From NCBI GenBank assembly GCA_903893565.1, contig CAITMU010000148.1, positions 1 to 46,449 on the forward strand: a stretch of DNA of 46,449 nucleotides. Direction: 5' to 3'. The notes below the pieces were generated by a model. The model worked only from the letters and a program-made list of their open reading frames with translations, made no database searches and was not told the origin of the DNA. This DNA comes from an uncultured beta proteobacterium. Its GTDB lineage: Bacteria; Pseudomonadota; Gammaproteobacteria; Burkholderiales; SG8-41. Below are positions 1 through 8,461 of this stretch, in pieces; the stretch's first letter is position 1, and each line of letters opens with the position of its first letter. Position numbers and translations under genes: made by a program.

Positions 1-347
1 TCAATGCCAGTCTATGATTGAGCGCATGAAGTGCCACTAGTGCTCCCGAAGTTGAGGTTTGAGTAATCGTACTAACCTAAGAAAAACCATATTTTTTCGG
101 CAGGACCCTACCAGAAGTAGCAGAAATACCCTTGCTGGTATCACAAACACTCGTAATAGTCCCATTGTTCGATTTAATACGATCTAAAAGGGCTGATTAA
201 TAAGTGTCAACTGGCCATAAATTCTCTTGCCATCTGGATTGAATCACGCAATTCTGATATTGAGGCACTTTCACAGCGACTAAAATACCAATGATGGCAA
301 CCACAATCGTCAAGTCAATCAACGTGAAGCCACGATAAAAAATTGGC
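1..347 (-). pseudogene. decayed third type IV pilin copy (3' end outside window)
   Basis: Minus-strand translation recovers a pilin N-terminus ([18 protein letters not shown], then VPQYQN) and downstream pieces matching the two intact neighbours ([20 protein letters not shown]). There are at least two in-frame stops: a TAA just after the segment aligned to residues 45-48, and a TAG where the intact copies have the Trp of GSWVSTI. No ATG lies in frame at the expected position, and the conserved Glu5 of the mature pilin is Asp. It sits one 739-bp period from the next copy, so it is a member of the same tandem array. Its 5' flank (GTAGAC then an AATTTT run) resembles that of copy 634-1086 and not that of copy 1373-1825. 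The end of the coding part is cut by the window edge. Confidence 0.85.
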
Positions 348-633
348 GGTCTACTATGAATCGATTTGTAATAGAATTTGGTGAACGTTTAAACGTTGGC
401 CAATAACCCGTGGTTAACTTACACAGAAATATTTACAGGGTCGGGTCATCAATCCCGCTTTCACTTTTAAAGATATCCATTCTCGTCGAACCCTGTTGTT
501 TAGGGCAAGAAAGATTGTCATTTCAAATACTGAAGGACTTATCAGAAAGAATTAATAGGAACCCTTCACGTTTCATGAATGCTCCTAAAGTCGATTTGTC
601 CTCAACTTATTACAGGCGTAACTCTACAATGAA

Positions 634-1086
634 TTAAATACCTGTTTGAGATTTAGTACAACTAGTACCGGTTGTAGCTCCAGGCCAAGCCCACGAGGTC
701 ACTACACCTCCGGATGTTCTTGAAGTCGGTGTCAATGTGACGGTGCAGGTACCGACCGTTGAAGTACCAACGACCACAACCGCTCCGGATGTTGCCGTTT
801 GAGTAATCGTACTAACCCAAGAACCATAAGCCGTCGGTAATACGCCACCTGCGGTAGCAGAAACACTCGCGCTCGTATCACAAACACTCGTTATAGTCCC
901 ATTATTCGATTGAATACACTCTATAACGGATGTTTTATAGGACTCCACTTGCGCTAAATTATCTTTCCATCTAGCTCGCATCACGTAATTTTGATATTGA
1001 GGCACTGCCACTGCAGCTAAAATACCAATGATGGCAACCACTATCATTAATTCAATTAACGTAAAACCACGAGAAAATCGTTTCAA
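634..1086 (-). CDS. type IV pilin, second copy, weak start (possibly silent)
   Basis: A 150-residue type IVa pilin-like prepilin: short basic leader, prepilin peptidase site G-FTLIE with Glu5, hydrophobic alpha1 helix, and a cysteine-containing beta domain that is Thr/Ser/Val rich. It differs from the neighbouring copy 1373-1825 at about 17 of 150 residues; five of these are in the leader and most others in the C-terminal third. The frame opens with TTG, and I see no Shine-Dalgarno sequence upstream of it, whereas the neighbour has ATG and AAAGGAG. It may be poorly expressed, co-transcribed from the upstream pilin, or serve as a donor cassette for recombination. The structural call is secure; whether it is expressed is not. 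Confidence 0.8.
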   Translation of the reverse strand: MKRFSRGFTLIELMIVVAIIGILAAVAVPQYQNYVMRARWKDNLAQVESYKTSVIECIQSNNGTITSVCDTSASVSATAGGVLPTAYGSWVSTITQTATSGAVVVVGTSTVGTCTVTLTPTSRTSGGVVTSWAWPGATTGTSCTKSQTGI

Positions 1087-1372
1087 AATTTGTCTACCAG
1101 GTTAAATTCGGTATCTTATATTTTTGGACTTTCAAAAACTGATTGTTTCTGACAGCTTTTAATCATTAAAAAATGGTCTCGTATCAATCCCATTTTCACT
1201 TGTGTAAAGATATCAATTCTCATCCAATCCTGTTGTTAAGGACAAGAAAAAATCGTCATTTCAAAGACTGCAGAACTTATCACAAAGAAATAAATTAGAA
1301 CCCTTCACATTTCATGAAGGCTCCTAAAGACGATTTATCCTCACCTTATTACAGGCGTAACTCTACAATGAA

Positions 1373-1825
1373 TTAAATACCTGTTTGAGATTTAGTACAA
1401 TTTGTACCAGTTGTAGCTCCAGGCCAAGACCACGAGGTCACGGTGGTTCCCGTTGTTTTTGAAGTCGGTGTCAATGTAACGGTACAGGTGCCGACCGTTG
1501 AAGTACCAACAACCACAACCGCTCCGGATGTTGCCGTTTGAGTAATTGTACTAACCCAAGAACCATAAGTTGTCGGTAAGACGCCACCTGCAGTGGCAGA
1601 AACATTCGCGCTGGTATCACAAACACTCGTTATAGTCCCATTGTTCGACTGAATACACTCTATAACGGATGTTTTATAGGCCTCCACTTGCGCTAAATTA
1701 TCTTTCCACCTAGCTCGCATCATGTAATCCTGATACTGAGGCACTGCTACGGCAGCCAAAATACCAACAATGGCAACCACAATCATTAATTCAATTAACG
1801 TGAAACCTTTTTGATACAACCTCAT
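1373..1825 (-). CDS. pilA: type IV pilin (major-pilin-like, probably the expressed copy)
   Basis: Structural subunit of a type IV pilus, assembled from the inner membrane after leader cleavage. The 150-residue product has a basic leader (MRLYQK), cleavage site G-FTLIE, Glu5, a hydrophobic alpha1 segment to about residue 30, and a C-terminal domain with cysteines at 57, 69, 114 and 143 (approximate) able to form disulfides. The ATG start is supported by AAAGGAG 8 nt upstream, absent from the two downstream copies. A 423-bp AT-rich region upstream probably carries its promoter; I see no convincing sigma-54 site of the kind used by pseudomonad pilA. The other two pilin copies follow on the same strand, so this is first in the array. 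The name pilA reflects family, not proof that it is the major pilin. Confidence 0.88.
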   Translation of the reverse strand: MRLYQKGFTLIELMIVVAIVGILAAVAVPQYQDYMMRARWKDNLAQVEAYKTSVIECIQSNNGTITSVCDTSANVSATAGGVLPTTYGSWVSTITQTATSGAVVVVGTSTVGTCTVTLTPTSKTTGTTVTSWSWPGATTGTNCTKSQTGI

Positions 1826-2024
1826 TGTTGATTACTCCTTTAAAAAAAGAAAAACTCAAAATTAATCGTACACTTACAAAATTTTATCGGATACTCATTA
1901 GTCAACTCTACATCTTTAATAAATCTACGCGCCTTTTACTGTTAACCCTAAAGCGTTAAAAAGCTCACTGTGATGCAAACACTCTGCGTATGTTTTGACC
2001 GATTATTATTAACTGCGTGTAAAG

Positions 2025-2040
2025 GTTAACATATGTTAAC
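2025..2040. promoter_or_regulatory. perfect 16-bp palindrome GTTAACATATGTTAAC
   Basis: An exact inverted repeat located about 200 bp upstream of the pilin start codon, in a region otherwise free of features. It has the symmetry expected of a homodimeric transcription-factor operator, but no family can be assigned and AT-rich palindromes can occur by chance. Confidence 0.35.
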
Positions 2041-2195
2041 AATTGTCGCAAGAAATATTGCTTTCTTAATTCGTCCACTGAAGCTCAACTTAAATCACTC
2101 TTAACACTAAAATCAAAACCCATTCAAATGGCTTAGTATCTTAGACACTACGCATTTAAGTGTGATGTATTTTTTATAAAACGCTTAAGTCTGGC

Positions 2196-2218
2196 AAAAA
2201 GACTGGCTGAAAGCAGCC
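2196..2218 (-). terminator. possible weak terminator after the GspE-like gene
   Basis: Read on the minus strand, a 5-bp stem (GGCTG/CAGCC, loop CTTT) is followed by AGTC and five T residues, about 30 bp after the stop codon at 2249. The stem is short and the T-run is offset, so this is tentative. Confidence 0.35.
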
Positions 2219-2248
2219 GCCTTATCAGGCTTAATCATTAAAAGAGCA

Positions 2249-4693
2249 TTATTTGGAACAAACAGCATGCACCTGTAACATATCAGTAATCCCCATCAAA
2301 ACTTTTTCAATACCATCTTGCTTTAAAGTTCTCATGCCCTCCTCCAAAGCCACATAGAGCATGTCGGTGACTCGAACATGCTCTTGAATGCATTGTTTGA
2401 TCTTATCTGAGGCTACTAACAATTCGTGTAACCCCACTCTACCCTTATAGCCAGTGCCGCTACACTCATCGCACCCCTTAGCTTCAAATAAGCGCCATCT
2501 CCCGGATTCGTCGGCAAAACGCTGCTTCCAATCAGCCCACAATTTTTCTTCTGCTACTACTGGATCAGTCTTCCATGTTTGCGTAGAAATTAGCTCACTG
2601 ACATATTCTTTAAACAACAGATTCACTTCTTCTGTAGGAGCAATATGTGAAATTTTACATTTATCACACAAACGACGCGCCAGGCGTTGCGCCAATACCC
2701 CTAGCAATGCATCAGCAAAATTAAATGGATCCATCCCCATGTCCAAAAGCCTTGAAATGGATTCAGGGGCGCTATTGGTATGTAAGGTTGCGAAGACTAA
2801 GTGTCCCGTTAAAGATGCCTCGATACCAACCGACACGGTTTCTTTGTCCCTCATTTCTCCGACCATGATAATGTCTGGATCCGCTCTTAAAAAGGCGCGC
2901 ATCACTGTTGAAAACTCTAACCCTGCTTTACGGTTAACTTGTACTTGACGCATCCCTTTTTGCGTAATTTCAACGGGGTCTTCTGCAGTCCAAATTTTAG
3001 TATGCGGTTTATTTAAATACCCTAACACCGAATGAAGCGTGGTGGTTTTCCCAGAGCCGGTTGGACCACAGACAAAAAAAAGTCCATAAGGCTTTTCAAT
3101 GACACTTTTACACGTTTTTAAATTGTAAGCAGACAATCCCAAACGATCAATCGGAATGGGCTCACCACTGGCTAAAATACGCATCACCACATCTTCGACC
3201 CCACCACTAGTAGGAATCGTAGCCACCCTTAATTCAATGTTCAAAGGAGCAAATTTTTTAAAATCAATCTTCCCGTCTTGTGGCTTGCGTCTCTCCGAAA
3301 TATCTAAATCGCACATGATCTTTAATCGTGCAATTAGTGAATTTCTATATTTAGCTCGTAATTGAATATAAGGGTATAAAGCGCCATCTTTACGAAATCG
3401 CACTTCAGTTTTGTTTTTCCCAGGGTAGGGTTCGATGTGAATATCGGAGACGCCTTGCTCATACGCATCAATAATAATACGGTTAACCAATTTCACTATT
3501 TCATTGTCACTGGCAGAATTAACAATATTGTCGCCCTCGATTTCTTCTTCATCTGAATCATCAATAATTTCTAACAAATCGTCAATACTTTCTCCTGAAA
3601 CAGACGCTTTTGCCCCCCCCTCAAAAAAAAGATCTAATATTGAATTAAATTCCAAAACCGTCGTCACACGATAATCAATTCTCTGCTTTGGATAGACTTT
3701 TTGCGCGAGCCGTGATGCACGGACTTTTTCCGGATCTAGGGTTGCAACCACAATAGAGTCCGAATTTTCTTCAATCGGGACAAACATATTTAATTCACAA
3801 AAGTCTCGCCCTATATGCTTGAATAAATGATCAACCCTTTTCATTTCTTTTTTAAAAGGTTGATAAGGTAATTGATAAAAAGCCACTAAAGAGGCGCCTA
3901 GGAGCTCTCGGCGGATGTTATAGTCTTCAGTCAATATGCTTTCAATATCTTTATTCTTACGCCGGGCCGAGAGTTGTGCATCTTCTAAATCCTCGGCAGA
4001 CATGAAAGATTTAGTCACTAAAGACCTATATTTACTGTGCACTAGGATGCTATGACGCTGACGCTGTCGCAAAGCAATCGCAAGGGCCTCGCACAAAGGT
4101 AAAATCCCTTGAGCCATAAACCCTGGGAAGGGACGTCCGAGCGTATGATTAATCACCTGAATAACACCGATCAACTCTTTAGTCTTGGCTTCCACAATAG
4201 GGGCCACCAACAGTTGTCTCGTTTTATAACCAGTTCGTAAATCAACGTTATTCATAAAGACGATCGGAGGGCGATTTTGTCTTAATTCACTCCCATCGTA
4301 GGCATCTGCTATATTGACCACTTTACGGTGCACAGCCACGTAGCCTGTCACAGACTCCTCATTGATTGGGACTCTAATATCAGCAAATTGATCTAGCCCC
4401 ATTTTAACTTTTGATACTAAATAAGTACTATCTTCATTACAAAGGTAAATTGTCAAACGATCGGACATAAATAATCCGCACAGATCTTTAGAAATATTCA
4501 ATAAAATTTCATCAAGATTTTGAGTCGCATTGATTTTGTTCGTTATCGACTGCAATAATTGCTGAAACTCTAACTTTTGATTCATGCGATATTGCAGCAA
4601 TGCTTTATCTTCGAGATCTAATCCCATCGTCTGATCCATGTCTTCAATTAAAAATCTACGACCCACTGTTGTTTCAGTATTTTTGGATTCCAT
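2249..4693 (-). CDS. GAF-domain GspE/PilB-family assembly ATPase
   Basis: An 814-residue cytoplasmic ATPase of the type II secretion/type IV pilus family. In order: a GAF sensor domain at about 40-215, an N-terminal secretion-ATPase-like domain at about 250-355, an acidic linker (about 365-395), and the ATPase core. Walker A GPTGSGKTT is at 543-551, Walker B/Asp box DPDIIMVGEMRD near 605-616, and a His box (ATLHTN) near 635. Two CxxC pairs (CDKC near 676 and CDEC further on) form the zinc-binding site typical of GspE/PilB. GAF domains are not part of canonical PilB (about 570 aa), suggesting ligand-regulated activity. The 5' end overlaps the upstream metallohydrolase gene by 46 bp; M19 (start 4639) would remove the overlap, and neither start has a strong SD. 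Proximity to the pilins suggests a pilus role, unproven. Confidence 0.88.
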   Translation of the reverse strand: MESKNTETTVGRRFLIEDMDQTMGLDLEDKALLQYRMNQKLEFQQLLQSITNKINATQNLDEILLNISKDLCGLFMSDRLTIYLCNEDSTYLVSKVKMGLDQFADIRVPINEESVTGYVAVHRKVVNIADAYDGSELRQNRPPIVFMNNVDLRTGYKTRQLLVAPIVEAKTKELIGVIQVINHTLGRPFPGFMAQGILPLCEALAIALRQRQRHSILVHSKYRSLVTKSFMSAEDLEDAQLSARRKNKDIESILTEDYNIRRELLGASLVAFYQLPYQPFKKEMKRVDHLFKHIGRDFCELNMFVPIEENSDSIVVATLDPEKVRASRLAQKVYPKQRIDYRVTTVLEFNSILDLFFEGGAKASVSGESIDDLLEIIDDSDEEEIEGDNIVNSASDNEIVKLVNRIIIDAYEQGVSDIHIEPYPGKNKTEVRFRKDGALYPYIQLRAKYRNSLIARLKIMCDLDISERRKPQDGKIDFKKFAPLNIELRVATIPTSGGVEDVVMRILASGEPIPIDRLGLSAYNLKTCKSVIEKPYGLFFVCGPTGSGKTTTLHSVLGYLNKPHTKIWTAEDPVEITQKGMRQVQVNRKAGLEFSTVMRAFLRADPDIIMVGEMRDKETVSVGIEASLTGHLVFATLHTNSAPESISRLLDMGMDPFNFADALLGVLAQRLARRLCDKCKISHIAPTEEVNLLFKEYVSELISTQTWKTDPVVAEEKLWADWKQRFADESGRWRLFEAKGCDECSGTGYKGRVGLHELLVASDKIKQCIQEHVRVTDMLYVALEEGMRTLKQDGIEKVLMGITDMLQVHAVCSK

Positions 4694-5412
4694 CGCGCTG
4701 CCATATCAGCAACTTCTTGCATAATAGTGGTTACTTCAAACGGTTTCATATGGGTAATGTAGATTTGCGTAGGCCGTTTTAACTGTTGCAACTGTTCTAC
4801 CAATAAACTGGCGCATAAGTGCTTGGCTGAAACGGCAATGGCGCGGTCCTCTTCGGAAAATGAAGTTTCTATAATTAAGTGCTGTAAATTTTCAATGTCA
4901 TTGACCCTATCCCAAAATTCAATACACCCTGCACTGTCTCCCGTATGTACCAAGGATTGAAGCCCAGAATTCAAACAATAGCCCACTGCCGGCAAGACGT
5001 GGTTTGCAGGCAGTACCGTTATAGTGCCCTGATCCAATTGAATCACTTGATCGATCACTAGCGGTTTGTAATACATCCATGGATTGTCTTTGTTTGGTAT
5101 CTGCGTAAAGTCGGGCCAAATATGATTATTAAATATATGTTCCTTTAAATCATCTAAAGTCGCTTGCAAAGCGTGAATCCCTATCGGCTTTTTTCTTAAG
5201 TGACCCACGGTATCTACTAGAAAAGCAATGCTTACAATATGATCCAAATGCGAATGCGTCAAAAAGATATGATCAATTTTCAATAATTCTTCAAGACTTA
5301 AATCCACTACCCCAGTGCCCGCATCGATTAAGATATTGTCGTTAACTAATGCAGCCGAGGTTCGAAATTCTCCACCAATACCACCACTACAACCGAGTAC
5401 TTTAAAGCGCAT
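4648..5412 (-). CDS. metallo-beta-lactamase-fold hydrolase, class II cAMP phosphodiesterase-like
   Basis: A 254-residue protein with the MBL signature HSHLDH near residues 52-57, an upstream DAGTG loop, a downstream HTGDS metal-ligand segment, a His-containing NHVLP segment, and a late ITHMKP segment. The overall arrangement (opening LGCSGGIG, ending with His-rich KPFE) is that of class II 3',5'-cyclic-nucleotide phosphodiesterases, which hydrolyse cAMP. The start was placed at 5412 (MRFKVLG) with GGGA upstream; an in-frame ATG 42 bp earlier is possible but adds a non-family extension. Its 3' end overlaps the GAF-ATPase gene, so the two are probably translationally coupled. The pairing of a cyclic-nucleotide-hydrolase-like protein with a GAF-regulated ATPase suggests a shared nucleotide signal, which is inference. 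The substrate is unverified; tRNase Z-like or other MBL activities are alternatives. Confidence 0.75.
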   Translation of the reverse strand: MRFKVLGCSGGIGGEFRTSAALVNDNILIDAGTGVVDLSLEELLKIDHIFLTHSHLDHIVSIAFLVDTVGHLRKKPIGIHALQATLDDLKEHIFNNHIWPDFTQIPNKDNPWMYYKPLVIDQVIQLDQGTITVLPANHVLPAVGYCLNSGLQSLVHTGDSAGCIEFWDRVNDIENLQHLIIETSFSEEDRAIAVSAKHLCASLLVEQLQQLKRPTQIYITHMKPFEVTTIMQEVADMAARWNPKILKQQWVVDF

Positions 5413-6030
5413 TTTTATTCCCAAATTAAAAGTAGAAAAGCCTAAAACTGTCATTTACTCTCATAATTTCGCTTTCGGGCCACTTTCCTACTTTCGTCAT
5501 TTTTTATGACTTGGATCGGAGGGCATCAGCCATTACTTTGAGGTCTCATTTTGTCTCATGCAACATCAGCGCATCTTAACAAAATTAATGGGTTTTCATC
5601 GTCCCATCGAGGCATGCCGTTCTAGATAACTTATGCTACTTTCTCTCTTTTTTCCCCTTTCCTATCCGTTCGCTACAAGAGCTTATTCGACTTGTTCCAT
5701 TTTTTTACTGTTTCCACTTTTCTCATTGACGGTAAAAAACTTTGCTGATCGTCCTATTCCCCTTTAAGAGAATAATAACTTATCCTAACATTATTAACAT
5801 TAATTAACAATTATCCCGCGGGGTGGAAAAAATCTAATGTAAGCCACGAGAGAGGCTCAAAGAGGTGGGGCAGGCGGGGATAGGACTGGAAGCGGGACAA
5901 AAAGGGGCACGACGATAGCATCATTGACACGGGCGAACCATTGGGCTGGCCAAAGCCTATTTCATCCGCTCCAGATTCATCCCCCTAAGGCAAAAAAGCC
6001 CACTTGAGGTGGTTTTTTTAAGATCTCGTC
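5413..6030. other. ~620-bp intergenic region
   Basis: No convincing gene. The first part (to about 5815) is AT-rich and presumably carries the promoter of the MBL-ATPase pair. About 5820-5975 is distinctly richer in G+C and, on the minus strand, stays open for about 57 codons up to a stop near 5815, without a supported start or recognisable product. It may be a gene remnant. The last part holds the terminator of the formyltransferase-like gene. Confidence 0.5.
5992..6019 (-). terminator. intrinsic terminator of the formyl-group operon
   Basis: Stem CCAC/GTGG with a 5-nt loop at 6000-6012, flanked by A6 (5992-5997) and T7 (6013-6019), so it could work on both strands. It lies 12 bp beyond the stop of the minus-strand formyltransferase-like gene, and no plus-strand gene precedes it. 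Confidence 0.6.
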
Positions 6031-6963
6031 TCAAACGTCAAAAAAGATGCCGTTCGTGAGTCCTTGGGCAATAGCAAATTCACCACCCGAGAGCTTTTTG
6101 CCATCTTCGCCTCGAATACGCAATACTTCGATCGTGCCCCCTTGGGCTGTGACGCTAAAACTTTTATCATTGATAGAGGAAATTTCACCCACTTTACCGA
6201 CGACATCCGCAAAGCGACGGAATAAGTTCTTTCGGACATCAAAAATCTGGACTTTCTTTCCATTTAACATCGCCCAGGCCCCAGGCGCCGGATTACAGCC
6301 TCGAATCACGTTATAAACCGCATCAATGTGGTTGGCCCAATGAATTTTTGACTCTGCCGCCCGACACCAGCCCTCGTAACTGGCTTTGCTGTCCTCTTGC
6401 ACGGTTTCACTATGTCGGCCCTCAAAGACGCTGTCCGCTGCCTCGAGCATGGCCTGAACCCCTAAAGGAAACAAATGATTAAAATACACATCTCCTAAGG
6501 TGTCATCTGGACCGATAGCACATTGTTTTTGCAATATCACGGGACCTTCATCTAATCCTTCATTAGGACGAAAAATCGTCAGTCCGGTCTTGGTGTCACC
6601 GCGAATGATCGGCCAGTTGATCGACGAAGGACCTCGATATAAGGGCAGCAAAGAAGGGTGATATTGAATCGTTCCATGACGGGGCAGATGCACAAAACTG
6701 TCGGGGGCAAATTGCAATACATAAGCCATAACGCCCAAATCAACACTCAAGCTCTTCAAGGCGTCATGGGCATCGGCTTCACGCAATGACTTAAATTGAA
6801 AAACTTTCAAATTTTTAGCCTCAGCTGCCGCTCTTAAAGGATCCACTTTGGCCCCCGGCTTTTCTGGGGCACAAAACACCCCTGCAACCTCATCGCCTCG
6901 CGCCAAAAAGGCATCCAATACAGCCTTGCCAAAATCCTGTTGCCCAATGATCGCAATTTTCAT
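6031..6963 (-). CDS. 10-formyltetrahydrofolate hydrolase-like formyltransferase
   Basis: A 310-residue protein of the formyl-transferase fold. It resembles the N-terminal hydrolase domain of 10-formyl-THF dehydrogenase (ALDH1L1, residues 1-310) more than methionyl-tRNA formyltransferase: it starts MKIAIIGQQDFG, has HPSLLP with the catalytic His at 102, and GLDEGPVILQ with the catalytic Asp at 138 (H106/D142 in the animal enzyme). The C-terminal part (about 205-305) is the Fmt C-like domain. Known family chemistry is release of formate from, or transfer of formyl from, 10-formyl-THF; which one applies here is not decidable. ATG with AAGGAG just upstream. It lies 15 bp after the frc-like gene, so it is co-transcribed and is the last gene before a terminator. 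It is unlikely to be the housekeeping Fmt, whose usual def partner is absent. Confidence 0.8.
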   Translation of the reverse strand: MKIAIIGQQDFGKAVLDAFLARGDEVAGVFCAPEKPGAKVDPLRAAAEAKNLKVFQFKSLREADAHDALKSLSVDLGVMAYVLQFAPDSFVHLPRHGTIQYHPSLLPLYRGPSSINWPIIRGDTKTGLTIFRPNEGLDEGPVILQKQCAIGPDDTLGDVYFNHLFPLGVQAMLEAADSVFEGRHSETVQEDSKASYEGWCRAAESKIHWANHIDAVYNVIRGCNPAPGAWAMLNGKKVQIFDVRKNLFRRFADVVGKVGEISSINDKSFSVTAQGGTIEVLRIRGEDGKKLSGGEFAIAQGLTNGIFFDV

Positions 6964-6978
6964 CTACCGCTCCTTGAT

Positions 6979-8244
6979 TTATTTTTTAGGTGGCAAACTC
7001 AACGCCCCCGCCTCTTTCACTTGGGCCATTTCAGCGGGCCCATAGCCTAAGACTTGCTGTAAAATTTCATCGTTATGCTCACCCAAGGTCGGCGAGCGTT
7101 TAATGATGGCAGGGGAGGCGGATAATTTAATCGGCATCCCGACATTCCACCATTTTCCCCTTTGCGGGTGATCTAGCTCCACATACATTTCACGGCCCCG
7201 GACATGCTCATCTTGCGCCAAATCCTGCGTCGACATAATCGGACCACAAGGCACGTTCAGGGGGTTTAATATCATCATAAATTCACGTTTCGTATGGTTA
7301 GCAGCAAAACGTGTAATCAAATCCCACATTTGCGATTGGTTTTTTCTACGATCGGCAATTGTGGCAAACCGCGGATCGCTCGCCAATTCAGGCAATCCAA
7401 GTGAAGGACCGATACTTTGGGCGAGGGCATTCCATACCGCCTCTTGCACCACAATATAAATAAAATCATTAGGCCCCCCTGGCTTACACTGAATGGCATT
7501 CCCCAGTTGTCCGCCACCCGAGTCATTGCCGGCCCGAGGGGTTTCTCCCATTCCCGCGTGGGTCGGAACGGAATACTCACTTAATCCACCGTGCTCTAAT
7601 CGCTGATGATCACGCCACTTGACTCGACAAAGATTCATCACCCCATCCATCATAGCTACTTCCACATACTGACCCTGGCCCGTACGGTTAGCCTGATGCA
7701 AAGCCGCTAGCAACCCTATCGCCAGATGAAGCCCTGTCCCAGAATCACCAATCTGGGCACCCGTCACAAACGGTGGGCCCTCTGGCACCCCTGTGGTACT
7801 CATAGCCCCACCCATGGCTTGGGCTACATTTTCATAGGCCTTAAAATCTGAATAGGGTCCGCTCGAACCAAATCCTTTAATAGAGCCCATGACAATTTTA
7901 GGGTTAATCTCATGAATCTTATCCCAAGTAAACCCAAAGCGATCCAATACCCCGGGGCCAAAGTTTTCCATCAAAATATCACAGCGCTTAACCAGATCAA
8001 TGAAAACTTTTTTCCCCGCTGGATTTTTCATATTCACCGTAATACTACGTTTATTGCAGTTAAGCATGGTGAAATACAAGCTATCGGCATTGGCAATATC
8101 TCGCAACTGACCTCGCGTCGCATCCCCTTGTGGCGGCTCAAACTTAATCACATCCGCTCCCATCCAAGCAAGCAATTGCGAACACGTGGGACCTGCCTGC
8201 ACATGAGTCATATCAAGAATACGCACACCTTTTAGTGCTTCCAT
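6979..8244 (-). CDS. frc: formyl-CoA transferase (Frc-type class III CoA-transferase)
   Basis: A 421-residue class III CoA-transferase. It shares the hallmarks of formyl-CoA:oxalate CoA-transferase: THVQAGP near the N-terminus, DSLYFTMLNCNKRSI, KAYENVAQ, catalytic Asp in GAQIGDSGTG (D167, equivalent to D169 of the Oxalobacter enzyme), a glycine-rich active-site loop (SGGGQ) in the middle, and PCGPIMS. It moves CoA between formyl-CoA and a carboxylate such as oxalate; some relatives use succinyl-CoA or acetyl-CoA as donor. It has an ATG with AAGGACAGG upstream. It is followed at 15 bp by the formyl-THF hydrolase-like gene and preceded by formate-THF ligase. Oxalyl-CoA decarboxylase, the usual partner, is not in the window, so oxalate use is uncertain. 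Confidence 0.85.
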   Translation of the reverse strand: MEALKGVRILDMTHVQAGPTCSQLLAWMGADVIKFEPPQGDATRGQLRDIANADSLYFTMLNCNKRSITVNMKNPAGKKVFIDLVKRCDILMENFGPGVLDRFGFTWDKIHEINPKIVMGSIKGFGSSGPYSDFKAYENVAQAMGGAMSTTGVPEGPPFVTGAQIGDSGTGLHLAIGLLAALHQANRTGQGQYVEVAMMDGVMNLCRVKWRDHQRLEHGGLSEYSVPTHAGMGETPRAGNDSGGGQLGNAIQCKPGGPNDFIYIVVQEAVWNALAQSIGPSLGLPELASDPRFATIADRRKNQSQMWDLITRFAANHTKREFMMILNPLNVPCGPIMSTQDLAQDEHVRGREMYVELDHPQRGKWWNVGMPIKLSASPAIIKRSPTLGEHNDEILQQVLGYGPAEMAQVKEAGALSLPPKK

Positions 8245-8340
8245 TACCTGTCCTTTATCAAAAAGCTCACACCTACCCAGGGGCTTCCAATTTGAAGTAA
8301 CTTAACAGTGGCGTCAAGCGATGCCTTACTCAAGGGACTG

Positions 8341-8366
8341 CCTCTAAAAAACCACCCTTCAGAGGC
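8341..8366. other. inverted repeat in the fhs-frc intergenic gap
   Basis: GCCTCT and AGAGGC arms separated by 14 nt, inside a 217-bp gap between two same-strand genes. A nested CAGAGGCCTCTG palindrome overlaps it. On the minus strand T6 follows the nested palindrome (after AAGGGTGG), so partial termination or processing between fhs and frc is possible. Confidence 0.35.
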
Positions 8367-8461
8367 CTCTGCCACGTAGCAAAGTCTCTCGAGCCTTACT
8401 CAACTAACCACCCATTTAATACCCATAATACCAATTGTTTATCGCCTTCTTCTCACGGATT

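Larger units (their letters stand above)
1..1825 (-). repeat. tandem array of three ~739-bp pilin units
   Basis: The two intact pilins start 739 bp apart and the decayed copy fits the same phase. Homology also covers the 3' flanks: about 420-650 matches about 1180-1390, with a shared stretch ACAGGCGTAACTCTACAATG just before each stop codon. The unit duplicated is therefore gene plus 3' intergenic sequence, while the 5' leader/start region of the first copy (1373-1825) is distinct. No inverted repeats or transposase are associated with it. Confidence 0.8.
1826..2248. other. 423-bp intergenic region between pilin and GspE-like gene
   Basis: AT-rich and without a plausible coding frame. It holds the probable pilin promoter, a perfect 16-bp palindrome at 2025-2040, and a weak candidate terminator for the upstream ATPase gene at 2196-2218. 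No tRNA or other structured RNA was recognised. Confidence 0.6.

Noticed and set aside
1826..1990. Sigma-54 promoter for the pilin
   Set aside because: No GG-N10-GC core with the expected flanks was found on the minus strand; a TTGACT is present but without a well-spaced -10.
2454..2948. 164-codon plus-strand frame inside the GspE-like gene
   Set aside because: It is antisense to conserved ATPase motifs and has no recognisable features.
6979..8244. A complete oxalate-degradation operon
   Set aside because: Only the CoA-transferase is present; no thiamine-diphosphate oxalyl-CoA decarboxylase or oxalate transporter is found, so only a formyl-CoA transferase is claimed.
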